From Alistipes sp. (GTDB lineage: Bacteria; Bacteroidota; Bacteroidia; Bacteroidales; Rikenellaceae): DNA of 64,000 bases. Positions within the stretch are counted from its first letter, which is position 1. The number at the start of each line of letters is the position of its first letter. Both the position numbers and the translations under genes were made by a program. The DNA lies in assembly GCA_017398555.1 (NCBI GenBank), contig JAFQFV010000036.1, forward strand, positions 62,001 through 126,000. Reading direction: 5' to 3'. Positions 51,522-59,483 of this stretch are shown here, in pieces. The notes under the pieces are model-generated. The model made no database searches. It saw only the letters and a list, made by a program, of their open reading frames with translations, and was not told the DNA's origin.

Positions 51522-52499
51522 ATGAAAAAGATTGTTTTGATGGCTGTAGCGCTGTGCTCTTTTGCAATGGTATCAGCACAGAGCGCAAATGAGGTAACTG
51601 CAAAGTATAATGACGCAGTTGCTGCTTACACTTCTAAGAATTGGACCGCTGCTCTCGAGGGCTTTGAGGCTGTAATCAAGGGTGGTCAGGACTCTGAGGA
51701 TGGTAATATTTTGGGCCTTGTTGCTACTGCAAAGAAGAGTATTCCTACTTGCTACCGTATGCTCGGTACTCGTGCTGCAGGTGCAAAGAATTGGGATGAG
51801 GCTATTAAGAACCTTACTGCTGCTGCTGAGAAGGCAGAGCTCTGGGGTGATAGCAGCGCAAAACTGAAGGCTAATCAGATTCTTGCAAAGGTTTATCAGG
51901 TACAGGGTGGTGAGGCTTTCAATGCCGGTAACTACGAGGCTGCTGTAGCTGTATTTGAGAAGGGTTATGCTGCTAACAAGCGTAATACCGAGATGGCACT
52001 CAACCTTGCAGAGAGCTACTTCAAGCTCGGTGAGTACCAGAAGGGTATGGACGTTTGCTCTAACATCTGCGGTATGAACGCAACAAAGTATGCTGAGGCT
52101 ATCGCTGAGGCTAAGGAGAAGATGGCTATGTACACCAACAACGAGGTGGCTCGTCTTCAGCAGGCTGGTGACCAGGACGGTATCATCGCAATGGCTGACT
52201 CTATGCTCGCTACTGATCCTACTTCTGCTCTTGCAGAGAAGATTCGTGTTCAGGCTTACAACAATAAGAAGGAGTACGACAAGGTAATCGAGCTCGGTGA
52301 GAACGCTGCTGCTGCTCAGGCAACTGAGGAGGAGAAGAGCGATGTATTCTTCATCATCGGTGCCGCTTACAACGCTAAGTACAACGCTGGTGGTAACAAG
52401 GATGCTGCCCTGAAGGATAAGGCTGTTGCTTACCTGCAGAAGGTTGTTGCCGGTAATAGTGTTGAGGCTGCTAAGGGTGCGCTTGAGAACCTCAAATAA
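51522..52499 (+). CDS. Exported tetratricopeptide-repeat protein
   Basis: A 325-residue periplasmic or secreted protein. Signal peptide at residues 1-19 (MKKIVLMAVALCSFAMVSA). The rest is alpha-helical with TPR-like units, such as YNDAVAAYTSKNWTAALEGFEAVI and AFNAGNYEAAVAVFEKGYAANKRNTEMALNLAESYFKLGEYQKG. Highly biased codon use (frequent GCT, GGT, AAG) suggests strong expression. Partners are unknown. It has its own promoter and is followed by a palindromic element and then a terminator. Confidence 0.85.
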   Translation: MKKIVLMAVALCSFAMVSAQSANEVTAKYNDAVAAYTSKNWTAALEGFEAVIKGGQDSEDGNILGLVATAKKSIPTCYRMLGTRAAGAKNWDEAIKNLTAAAEKAELWGDSSAKLKANQILAKVYQVQGGEAFNAGNYEAAVAVFEKGYAANKRNTEMALNLAESYFKLGEYQKGMDVCSNICGMNATKYAEAIAEAKEKMAMYTNNEVARLQQAGDQDGIIAMADSMLATDPTSALAEKIRVQAYNNKKEYDKVIELGENAAAAQATEEEKSDVFFIIGAAYNAKYNAGGNKDAALKDKAVAYLQKVVAGNSVEAAKGALENLK

Positions 52500-52502
52500 T
52501 AT

Positions 52503-52626
52503 TAAAAACGAATAAAAAGCGAACTTCTGCGTTACGCTCATTCTCGAAATCCTCACATACGCTTTAGTATGCTGCGGTTTCTCGAATATCGCAAGCCTTG
52601 AATTTCATCTTTTTATTCATTTTTAA
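52503..52626. repeat. Nested palindrome family 4, copy 2
   Basis: Outer arms AAAAACGAATAAAAAG and CTTTTTATTCATTTTT, inner pairs GAAATCC/GGTTTC and CATAC-GCTTTA-GTATG. It is the inverted relative of 26618-26821. It begins 4 bases after the TPR gene stop. Confidence 0.65.
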
Positions 52627-52649
52627 GAGATTTTTAGCATTAAAGTATT

Positions 52650-52678
52650 GGGTGACAACTTTTTAGTCACCCTTTTTT
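52650..52678 (+). terminator. Intrinsic terminator ahead of the DUF5106 gene
   Basis: GGGTGAC (52650-52656) pairs with GTCACCC (52666-52672), followed by TTTTTT. It lies 18 bases before the next ATG, so it ends the TPR transcript or acts as an attenuator for the next gene. Confidence 0.8.
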
Positions 52679-52695
52679 GTATAGATACAGAGTTT

Positions 52696-53607
52696 ATGAG
52701 GATAGTAACTATAGTTTTCGCGCTATTACTCTTTGTCGGCTGTGGCGGACAACAGAAGAGCAAGGAGGCAAATCAGCCCCAGAAGTACCGCTTTAGCCGT
52801 GTGCTGCCACCTGCACATCTTGTGGGTGAGGAGGTTGCGGCGTGGATGGCTGACCACTATTGGGATCGTTTTGACTTTGCGGATACACTCATTATTGAGC
52901 GTGCTGATAGTGCCGAGATGATGAGGGTCTATGCCGAGTATGTCGCAACCTGTGTGGGTCCGTACAATGGCGAGCCGATAAAAAAACTGATGCAGAAGGC
53001 ATCCGTTTCGCGTAAGATGCTCGACTACTTCGCCTCGATGTCGGAGCGACTGTTCCACGACCCGAACTCGCCACTGCGCAGCGATGAACTCTATATCCCT
53101 GTCCTTGAGGCGCAGTTGGCATCGCCATACTATGATGAGTATGAGAAGATGGTGCCGGAGTATGACCTCTCCCTCGCATCGCAAAACCGAATCTTCCAAA
53201 AGGCTAACGACTTCCGCTATACCACAGCGTCGGGTCGCACTGCAAATCTCTACTCTGTTAAGGCGGACTTTATACTTATATATATAAATAATCCGGGCTG
53301 TCCGATGTGCCGCGATATTCAGGCACAACTTGAGGCGACACCTCTAATCTCCGAGCTGCTTGCAGCGGGGGTTCTCAAGATTGTTGCCCTCTATCCCGAT
53401 GAGGATATAACCCTGTGGAGACAACACCCACTGCCAAAAGAGTGGATAAGCGGCTATGATAGAGGTTGCCAGATAGAGAAAAATCGTACCTACGACCTGC
53501 GCGCAATTCCTGCACTCTACCTGCTCGATAAGGATAAAAAGGTGCTCGTGAAGGACTCTACGTCGGTTCCGCAACTTGTTCAGGTGCTCGCACAATTTCT
53601 TCAATAG
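52696..53607 (+). CDS. DUF5106-type thioredoxin-fold lipoprotein
   Basis: A 303-residue lipoprotein: MRIVTIVFALLLFVGCGGQ carries the lipobox with Cys at about residue 16. The N-terminal region (about 40-190) resembles DUF5106, found in Bacteroidota in front of thioredoxin domains. The thioredoxin part has the redox pair in NNPGCPMCRDIQ (CPMC) and the cis-proline region RAIPALYLLDKDKKVLVKD. It probably acts in periplasmic disulfide handling. ATG 52696 is chosen because the longer frame starts inside the terminator stem. Confidence 0.82.
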   Translation: MRIVTIVFALLLFVGCGGQQKSKEANQPQKYRFSRVLPPAHLVGEEVAAWMADHYWDRFDFADTLIIERADSAEMMRVYAEYVATCVGPYNGEPIKKLMQKASVSRKMLDYFASMSERLFHDPNSPLRSDELYIPVLEAQLASPYYDEYEKMVPEYDLSLASQNRIFQKANDFRYTTASGRTANLYSVKADFILIYINNPGCPMCRDIQAQLEATPLISELLAAGVLKIVALYPDEDITLWRQHPLPKEWISGYDRGCQIEKNRTYDLRAIPALYLLDKDKKVLVKDSTSVPQLVQVLAQFLQ

Positions 53608-53662
53608 ATAAAACTTATTTAGGTATAAGAAAAAAGAATTTTGATATTCCGTAAATTGTTCT

Positions 53663-53670
53663 TACCTTTG
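53663..53670 (+). promoter_or_regulatory. Promoter of the rubrerythrin gene
   Basis: TACCTTTG with TTTTG at 53639-53643, spacer 19. Confidence 0.7.
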
Positions 53671-53719
53671 TCGTAGAAAATAAAACAGAACTATTGTAAA
53701 ACTTAAAAACTATAAGATT

Positions 53720-54271
53720 ATGGCAAAGAAATTTCGTTGTACAGTATGCGGTTATATTCACGAGGGTAATGAGGCTCCAGAGCGTTGTCCACTTTGTAAG
53801 GTCCCTGCAGATAAGTTTGTAGAGATTGAGGAGCAGAGCGGTAACCTTGAGTTCGCAACAGAGCATAAGCTCGGCGATGGTCTGGGTGCAGATGCAGAGC
53901 TGCTTGAGGGTCTTAAGAACCACTTTATGGGCGAGTGCACAGAGGTAGGTATGTACCTTGCAATGAGCCGCCAGGCAGACCGCGAGGGCTACCCTGAGAT
54001 TGCTGAGGCTTACAAGCGCTATGCTTGGGAGGAGGCAGAGCACGCTGCAAAGTTCGCAGAGCTTCTCGGTGAGGTCGTTTGGGATACAAAGACCAACCTC
54101 TTCAAGCGTATGAACGCTGAGAGTGGCGCTTGCGAGGATAAGTTCCGCCTTGCTCGCCTTGCTAAGGAGCAGAACCTCGACGCCGTTCACGATACCGTTC
54201 ATGAGATGGCAAAGGATGAGGCTCGTCATGGTAAGGGGTTTGAGGGTCTCTACAACCGCTATTTTAAGTAA
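53720..54271 (+). CDS. Rubrerythrin with N-terminal rubredoxin domain
   Basis: Reduces hydrogen peroxide in anaerobes using a diiron site fed by a rubredoxin iron. The order is reversed from classic rubrerythrin: residues 4-34 are the rubredoxin domain (CTVCGY...CPLC), and residues 45-183 the four-helix diiron domain with [21 protein letters not shown] and DEARHGKGF supplying Glu and His ligands. The 183-residue length fits reverse rubrerythrins. It has its own promoter, and its stop codon abuts a family 1 palindrome. Confidence 0.94.
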   Translation: MAKKFRCTVCGYIHEGNEAPERCPLCKVPADKFVEIEEQSGNLEFATEHKLGDGLGADAELLEGLKNHFMGECTEVGMYLAMSRQADREGYPEIAEAYKRYAWEEAEHAAKFAELLGEVVWDTKTNLFKRMNAESGACEDKFRLARLAKEQNLDAVHDTVHEMAKDEARHGKGFEGLYNRYFK

Positions 54272-54527
54272 TTTGTTGTGATAACGCGGATACCTGCTTC
54301 CGCTAGCTAAAAATCCCGGCAAAGGCTGTACGTTTTAGTACTATCCTTCGCCGGGATTTTTACCCGAGCGTGGCATCTACCGCGTTCTGACAACAAATTG
54401 GGTTTTATCGTGAAAAGCACGCACCTGCGGCACATCCCTCATATCCCCAAATGAGCAGTACCCCAAGTACAGCCCATCTGGGGATATTTCACGATGTGCC
54501 ACATCTGCATACTTTTGACGATAAAAC
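54270..54527. repeat. Nested palindrome family 1, copies H and I in tandem
   Basis: H (54270-54399) begins within the rubrerythrin stop codon; arms AATTTGTTGTGATAACGCGG and CCGCGTTCTGACAACAAATT, core stem AAATCCCGGC/GCCGGGATTT around GGCTGTAC-N6-GTACTATCC. I (about 54402-54527) has TTTTATCGTGA/TTGACGATAAAA arms and core ATATCCCCAAATG...CATCTGGGGATAT, very like copy A. Confidence 0.75.
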
Positions 54528-54709
54528 GGTGCACAGAATAATCGGAGTGCGAACTCTGGTTTGCTTTTACTGCGTTAGCTGTACTGCGTAGCAAGGAAAC
54601 CCGCTTAATCATTGCACCCGGAGCGAAGCGACTAAGCCCCCTTTTTTCAAAAGGGGGTTTGGGGGAAATGTAAATATTTTTGTAAAGTATTAGTATCAGC
54701 AATTGTTTT
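54528..54709. repeat. Repeat-derived spacer with G/C-rich hairpin
   Basis: 54528-54624 is shared with 5975-6058. A hairpin CCCCCTTTT (54637-54645) / AAAAGGGGG (54649-54657) follows. No gene is seen. Confidence 0.55.
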
Positions 54710-54819
54710 CGGATTTAGGATGCTATCGAAGATAGCGCAAGAAAATAGAGCCTCGTTCAAGCGTGCTTGAGAACGAAGGCTCTATTTTCTTGCAATAGCC
54801 AGCGGCTATCCTAAATCCG
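54710..54819. repeat. Cloverleaf-type palindrome, sequence variant
   Basis: Outer arms CGGATTTAGGAT (54710-54721) and ATCCTAAATCCG (54808-54819). Side hairpins GCTATC-GAA-GATAGC and AGCC-AGC-GGCT, and a central stem GCAAGAAAATAGAGCC paired with GGCTCTATTTTCTTGC. The layout equals that of the family 2 elements at 16.2 and 41.3 kb, but the sequence is different. Confidence 0.7.
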
Positions 54820-54860
54820 CAACAGCAAAGGACAGCTAAAAGCGAGCCGCTAGTCAACAG

Positions 54861-55331
54861 CTATCCCAAAACGATACACTTATCTTGGAGGGAGAAGAGC
54901 AGCGTAGATAGTTGGCTTGAGGGGTCGAAGGGTGCGAAAACGACCGCACTCGCAAGGTCGGCAGTTGCCCAATTTCGCAGTTGGGAGTTTGAAAATGAGG
55001 GGCGTGGCTGCGCTCTGAATGATACAAAAAGCACCCGATTTTCGTCGTAAGCCGCTTGCAGATGTTTCGGTATTTTGCGGTATAGAGAACGACCCAAAGT
55101 GACCACTACCGAGCACCCCTCAGCCAGCAGAATATCCAGCACGGCGCGTTCGATAGGGGAGTGAAAACCGCTGATTACAATCTTGTCGGTTTTTGCCGTT
55201 TCGTGTGCCCATCGGCTGGCAAGCTCAAGAGCTTCGGGTGGCGAATTACGCGATGCGAAAAATGCCACCAAATCTCTGTCAAGAAGCTCCATGTTTCCGG
55301 ATAAGTCCATAAAAAAGCGCAGACGCTGCAT
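54861..55331 (-). CDS. DprA-like Rossmann-fold protein
   Basis: A 156-residue protein resembling the nucleotide-binding half of DprA/Smf and the SLOG fold: IVISGFHSPIERAVLDILLAEGCSVVVTLGRSL has the Gly-rich loop and the helix-strand pattern. It lacks the rest of DprA. Small proteins of this type are frequent in Bacteroidota and are often annotated only as DNA-binding. Start is uncertain among Met codons at residues 1, 8 and 14. It is convergent with rubrerythrin across a 590-base spacer full of palindromes, and preceded by a 40-codon open frame. Confidence 0.65.
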   Translation of the reverse strand: MQRLRFFMDLSGNMELLDRDLVAFFASRNSPPEALELASRWAHETAKTDKIVISGFHSPIERAVLDILLAEGCSVVVTLGRSLYRKIPKHLQAAYDENRVLFVSFRAQPRPSFSNSQLRNWATADLASAVVFAPFDPSSQLSTLLFSLQDKCIVLG

Positions 55332-55335
55332 TTAC

Positions 55336-55458
55336 TTATCCTACTTCAAGGCCTTGGCTGCCCACTACAAGAATAAGCAACACCAACGCCCACGCCGGAG
55401 ATATATCGCATACATCAAGCCAATGTTGATAGTAGGGATATACAACCCAACGGGACAT
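55336..55458 (-). CDS. Possible 40-aa membrane peptide upstream of the DprA-like gene
   Basis: ATG 55458 is preceded at a suitable distance by AAGGAGA, an unusually good Shine-Dalgarno for this genome. The peptide reads MSRWVVYPYYQHWLDVC, then a hydrophobic stretch SPAWALVLLILVVGSQG, stopping 4 bases before the ATG of the next gene. It may be a small membrane protein or a leader peptide; it could also be a decayed gene remnant. An overlapping 63-codon frame (55365-55556) is the alternative reading. Confidence 0.3.
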   Translation of the reverse strand: MSRWVVYPYYQHWLDVCDISPAWALVLLILVVGSQGLEVG

Positions 55459-55666
55459 TCTGTTGCCGCTCTCCTTGTAGTTCTAAACTGCCAAGTTTTG
55501 AAGTAGGAGGTTACGTCAAAAAAATATCCAATCAAATATGTACGACTCAGTGGCACAAGCCATAAGCCATTACAAATGTATGTAAAATTTCGGAATATAC
55601 ACCAAAATAGATGAGAAGAAATTTATTTTTCGTGCTAAAATGGTGGTGAATAGTCAAAAAAATTAC

Positions 55667-55674
55667 TACATTTG
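55667..55674 (+). promoter_or_regulatory. Promoter of the sulfatase gene
   Basis: TACATTTG, 22 bases upstream of ATG 55696. The remaining spacer 55459-55666 shows nothing else that I can support. Confidence 0.6.
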
Positions 55675-55695
55675 TGGAAGTAAATTCTGTATATT

Positions 55696-57342
55696 ATGAA
55701 ACTGAAGCATCTTACAGGTTTATCTTTATTGGCGCCGTCAGTCGCGTTTGCTGCGGAGAGACCGAATATCGTATTCTTCATTGTCGATGATATGGGTTGG
55801 GTAGATAGCTCTGTGGCTTATGGCGAGCAGGTCTATCCGAACAATATGCGTTACAATACGCCCAATATGCAGCGTCTTGCCTCTCAGGGTGTTATGCTGA
55901 CAAATGCCTACGCTTGTCCTGTATCTACGCCGACGCGTACATCGCTCATTACGGGTGTCAATGCTGCCCATTCGCGCATTACGAATTGGACTTCGACAAT
56001 GCGAGATACTCCGTCTGATGCTACAGGTGGTGCGGTGGCAATGGCGCAGAGCGGCGTAAATCAGGATATGGGTGGTAGTTTTGCCCGTCCGGAGTGGAAT
56101 ATCAACGGTATGAGTCCTGTAGAGGGTGTAGAGAGTACGCTCTATGCTACTCCGTTGCCGAAGTTGTTGAGAGATGCAGGTTACTACACCATTCACGTCG
56201 GCAAAGCGCATTGGGCAAGTGCAGGAACGCCCGGTGCAAGTCCATACAATATGGGTTACAATGTCAATGTGTCGGGAAATGTGGCAGGTATGCCTCGCAG
56301 CTATCAGAGTGAGGATAATTATGGTAACACTCCGAAGTTGTGGAATCTGCTCGCTGTGCAGAATATGACCGAGTACTACGGCACGGGTGTTCATCTCACT
56401 GAGGCGCTGACACGTGAGGCGCTCAAGACGCTCGACTATCCGATAGCCAACGACCTGCCGTTCTACCTCTACTTTGCCCACTACGCAACCCACACGCCGA
56501 TACAGCGCGACCCGCGATTTATCCAGAAGTACCTCGATGCGGGGCTTGATGAGGGTCAGGCTCGCTACGCATCTATGGTTGAGGGTGTAGATAAGAGTTT
56601 GGGCGACCTTTTGGACTTCCTTGAGGCAAAGGGTGTGGCAGAGGAGACGATTATTATCTTTATGACCGACAATGGCGGTAATGCCGAGAATAAGGCAAAG
56701 GGTGGTGTGCGATTTATGCACAACCTGCCGCTCAGAAACGGTAAAGGCTCTGTATATGAGGGTGGTATCCGTGTGCCGCTGATGGTTAAGTGGAGCGGGA
56801 AAGTTGCCCCCAATACCCGTGTAAATACCCCTGTGATTTGCGAAGACCTCTTCCCGACAATTCTCGGTATGGCAGGCATAAAGAGCTACGATGTTGTTCA
56901 GGATGTCGATGGTAAGAGCCTTGTGAATTTGGTGACCAAGGGCTCAAAGCTTGCGGCAAAGGCTGCAAAGAGGGGTGAGATTGCCGACCAGAGGGCTGCA
57001 AATGCGTTTGTAGTACCTGAGGAGGTGTCGGGCATCGACCCTGAGCGTGCGCTGATATTCCACTATCCGCACCAATGGAAGCCGTATGACCTTGTGGATA
57101 TTGACTATCTGAGTGCTATTCGCAAGGGTGATTGGAAGCTGGTCTATCGTATGCGTACGGGAGCACTCGAGCTCTACAACCTCAAGCAGGATATTGGCGA
57201 GCAGAATAATGTGGCGGCAGAACATCCTGAAAAGGTTAAGGAGCTTGCAGCGGCCATCTCGACAAAGTTGCGTGAGTGGAACTCTCCGATGCCGAGTTAC
57301 AGAGCAACAAATAAAAGTGTGCCGTTGCCTGATAAATTGTAA
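55696..57342 (+). CDS. Secreted sulfatase, serine type
   Basis: A 548-residue exported enzyme removing sulfate esters, probably from host or algal glycans. Signal peptide MKLKHLTGLSLLAPSVAFAA. The metal site begins VFFIVDDMGW. The formylglycine residue would be Ser77 in VSTPTRTSLITG (S-x-P-T-R), so maturation needs an anaerobic sulfatase-maturating radical-SAM enzyme, which is not in the window. Further motifs: HVGKAHW, FIFMTDNGG-like IIFMTDNGGN, and GGIRVPLMVKW. It stands alone, without the SusC/D pair usual for such genes. Confidence 0.93.
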   Translation: MKLKHLTGLSLLAPSVAFAAERPNIVFFIVDDMGWVDSSVAYGEQVYPNNMRYNTPNMQRLASQGVMLTNAYACPVSTPTRTSLITGVNAAHSRITNWTSTMRDTPSDATGGAVAMAQSGVNQDMGGSFARPEWNINGMSPVEGVESTLYATPLPKLLRDAGYYTIHVGKAHWASAGTPGASPYNMGYNVNVSGNVAGMPRSYQSEDNYGNTPKLWNLLAVQNMTEYYGTGVHLTEALTREALKTLDYPIANDLPFYLYFAHYATHTPIQRDPRFIQKYLDAGLDEGQARYASMVEGVDKSLGDLLDFLEAKGVAEETIIIFMTDNGGNAENKAKGGVRFMHNLPLRNGKGSVYEGGIRVPLMVKWSGKVAPNTRVNTPVICEDLFPTILGMAGIKSYDVVQDVDGKSLVNLVTKGSKLAAKAAKRGEIADQRAANAFVVPEEVSGIDPERALIFHYPHQWKPYDLVDIDYLSAIRKGDWKLVYRMRTGALELYNLKQDIGEQNNVAAEHPEKVKELAAAISTKLREWNSPMPSYRATNKSVPLPDKL

Positions 57343-57372
57343 GAAAAATTTGGATTTTTATTATAGGTTAGT

Positions 57373-57380
57373 TATATTTG
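57373..57380 (+). promoter_or_regulatory. Promoter of serC-serA-DUF1015
   Basis: TATATTTG with TTTG at 57349-57352, spacer 20. Confidence 0.7.
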
Positions 57381-57403
57381 TGTAAACAAAATTTTTAATT
57401 GTT

Positions 57404-58474
57404 ATGAAAAAGCATAATTTCAGCGCAGGACCATCTATCCTTCCGGATGTAGCCTATCAGAACGCAGCAAAGGCAATTCTTGATTTTAACGGTACAGGCC
57501 TTTCAATCCTCTCTATCTCTCACCGTACAAAGGATTTTGAGGATGTGCTGAACTCGGCGCAGGCGCTTATGCGTGAGCTTCTTAATATTCCTGATAACTA
57601 CCATATCTACTTCGTGGGTGGTGGTGCAAGTACACAGTTCTTCCATATCCCCGCAAACTTCTTGGGCAAAAAGGCGGGTTATGTGGATACAGGCGTCTGG
57701 ACAAAGAAGGCCATTAAGGAGGCAAAACTCTATGGCGAGGTCGAGATTGTTGCATCTTCAGCCGATAAGAATTATAGCTACATTCCAAAGGGCTTTGAGA
57801 TTCCGTCAGATATCGACTACCTCTATATCTGCACAAATAATACTATCTATGGTACTGAGTACAAGGTCGATTTGGACTCTCCTGTGCCGCTTATCGCCGA
57901 TATGAGCTCCGATATTCTGAGCCGACCTATCGATGTGTCAAAGTACGCTCTTATCTATGGTGGTGCGCAGAAGAACCTTGCCCCTGCAGGTGTTTCGTTC
58001 GTAATTATTCGTGACGATATGCTCAGTAAGGTTGCCCGTCCGCTGCCTACAATGATGAATGTAAATACACACGTGGAGAATAACTCTATGTTCAACACTC
58101 CGCCTGTATTCCCAATCTTTGTGATGAACGAGACACTGAAGTGGATTAAGTCTATCGGCGGCATTGAGGCTATGTACAAGATAAACCTTGAGAAGGCACA
58201 GATTCTCTATGATGAGATTGAGCGCAACACTCTCTTCCGTCCTACAGTGGCAGCAGAGGACCGCTCATTGATGAATATCTGCTTCGTTATGGCTGAGGGT
58301 AAGGAGGAGCTTGCTGCCGACTTCCTCAAGTTTGCAACCGAGCGCGGTATGGTCGGCATTAAGGGTCACCGCCTTGTGGGCGGCTTCCGTGCTTCGTGCT
58401 ACAACGCTCTGCCAAAGGAGTCTGTTGAGGCTTTAGTGGCTTGTATGCAGGAGTTTGAGCAGTTGCATAAATAG
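57404..58474 (+). CDS. serC: Phosphoserine aminotransferase
   Basis: Converts 3-phosphohydroxypyruvate and glutamate to phosphoserine; PLP enzyme of 356 residues. It begins [11 protein letters not shown], has [12 protein letters not shown], the phosphate-binding GGGASTQFF, and the PLP lysine in [19 protein letters not shown]. Ends with [18 protein letters not shown]. It is first in the operon serC-serA-DUF1015, a conserved order in Bacteroidota and some clostridia. Confidence 0.96.
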   Translation: MKKHNFSAGPSILPDVAYQNAAKAILDFNGTGLSILSISHRTKDFEDVLNSAQALMRELLNIPDNYHIYFVGGGASTQFFHIPANFLGKKAGYVDTGVWTKKAIKEAKLYGEVEIVASSADKNYSYIPKGFEIPSDIDYLYICTNNTIYGTEYKVDLDSPVPLIADMSSDILSRPIDVSKYALIYGGAQKNLAPAGVSFVIIRDDMLSKVARPLPTMMNVNTHVENNSMFNTPPVFPIFVMNETLKWIKSIGGIEAMYKINLEKAQILYDEIERNTLFRPTVAAEDRSLMNICFVMAEGKEELAADFLKFATERGMVGIKGHRLVGGFRASCYNALPKESVEALVACMQEFEQLHK

Positions 58475-58482
58475 AGGTTACT

Positions 58483-59481
58483 ATGGCTACAATCGTTCCA
58501 TATACGTTTGAGAAAAAAGAGGAGAATGCTCTCCATTTCACTTCATTTGTAAAGGGTATGAAAGTTCTTATTGCAACAGAGAAACCGTTTGCCAAAAAGG
58601 CGGTAGATGGTATTGTAGAGATTCTTGAGGGCGCAGGTCACACTGTGGCTCGTCTTGAGAAGTATACAGATAAAACAGAGCTTCTGGACGCTGTGGCAGA
58701 TGTTGATGCGCTGATAGTTCGTAGTGACAAAATCACTTGCGATGTGCTTGCTGCAGCTCCAAATCTCAAGATTGTTGTCCGTGCCGGTGCGGGCTATGAT
58801 AATGTCGATTGTGCGACAGCAAAGGAGCGTGGCGTGGTTGTTATGAACACTCCGGGTCAGAACTCCAATGCGGTTGCCGAGCTGGCGATTGCGATGATGA
58901 TATTTATGTCGCGCAACTGTTTTACTCCGGGTACAGGTGGCGAGATTAAGGGCAAAACCCTCGCTATTCACGCCTATGGTAATGTGGGTCGCCTTGTGGG
59001 CTGCAAGGGTAAGGCACTGGGTATGAATGTTATCGCTTATGACCCATTTGTAAGTGATGCGTCTGTCTTTGAGTGTGATGGAGTGGAGAAGGTGGACTCT
59101 GTAGAGGAGCTCTATCGTCGTGCCGACTTCCTCTCACTACATATCCCTGCAACACCGCAGACTAAGGGCTCTATCGGCTACGAGCTTTTGACCTCTATGC
59201 CAAAGGGCGCAACGCTTGTAAATACCGCTCGTAAGGAGGTTATCGACGAGGCGGGACTCTGCAAGGCACTCGCTGAGCGTGAGGATCTTAAGTATGTGAG
59301 CGATGTGGCTCCGGAGTGCTGCTCTGAGCTGTGCGAGTGCTTTGGTAAGCGTTACTTTGCAACTCCGAAGAAGATGGGCGCCGAGACTGCCGAGGCCAAT
59401 ATTAATGCCGGTCTTGCTGCGGCACGTCAGATTGTTGAGTTTTTTGAGACAGGTTGTACTAAATTCCAAGTAAATAGATAG
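58483..59481 (+). CDS. serA: D-3-phosphoglycerate dehydrogenase, type with catalytic lysine
   Basis: Oxidises 3-phosphoglycerate in the first step of serine synthesis. The 332-residue protein lacks the C-terminal ACT domain. NAD-binding loop reads HAYGNVGRLVG (AxGxxG instead of GxGxxG), and the catalytic His of the usual TPHxG motif is Lys in ATPKKMGAETAEAN, as in the short Entamoeba/Bacteroides-type enzymes. The catalytic Arg (NTARKE) is present. The Met at 58558 (MKVLIATEKPF) gives the normal family length of about 307, so the first 25 codons may not be translated. Cotranscribed with serC. Confidence 0.92.
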   Translation: MATIVPYTFEKKEENALHFTSFVKGMKVLIATEKPFAKKAVDGIVEILEGAGHTVARLEKYTDKTELLDAVADVDALIVRSDKITCDVLAAAPNLKIVVRAGAGYDNVDCATAKERGVVVMNTPGQNSNAVAELAIAMMIFMSRNCFTPGTGGEIKGKTLAIHAYGNVGRLVGCKGKALGMNVIAYDPFVSDASVFECDGVEKVDSVEELYRRADFLSLHIPATPQTKGSIGYELLTSMPKGATLVNTARKEVIDEAGLCKALAEREDLKYVSDVAPECCSELCECFGKRYFATPKKMGAETAEANINAGLAAARQIVEFFETGCTKFQVNR

Positions 59482-59483
59482 CT

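Noticed and set aside
51573..52556. 327-codon minus-strand open frame
   Set aside because: Antisense to the TPR gene, rich in Leu/Ser and lacking a promoter; the plus strand has signal peptide, promoter and terminator.
55365..55556. 63-codon minus-strand open frame with Arg-rich tail
   Set aside because: Overlaps the 40-codon frame that has the better ribosome site and a hydrophobic segment; neither is certain, but this one has no supporting signal.
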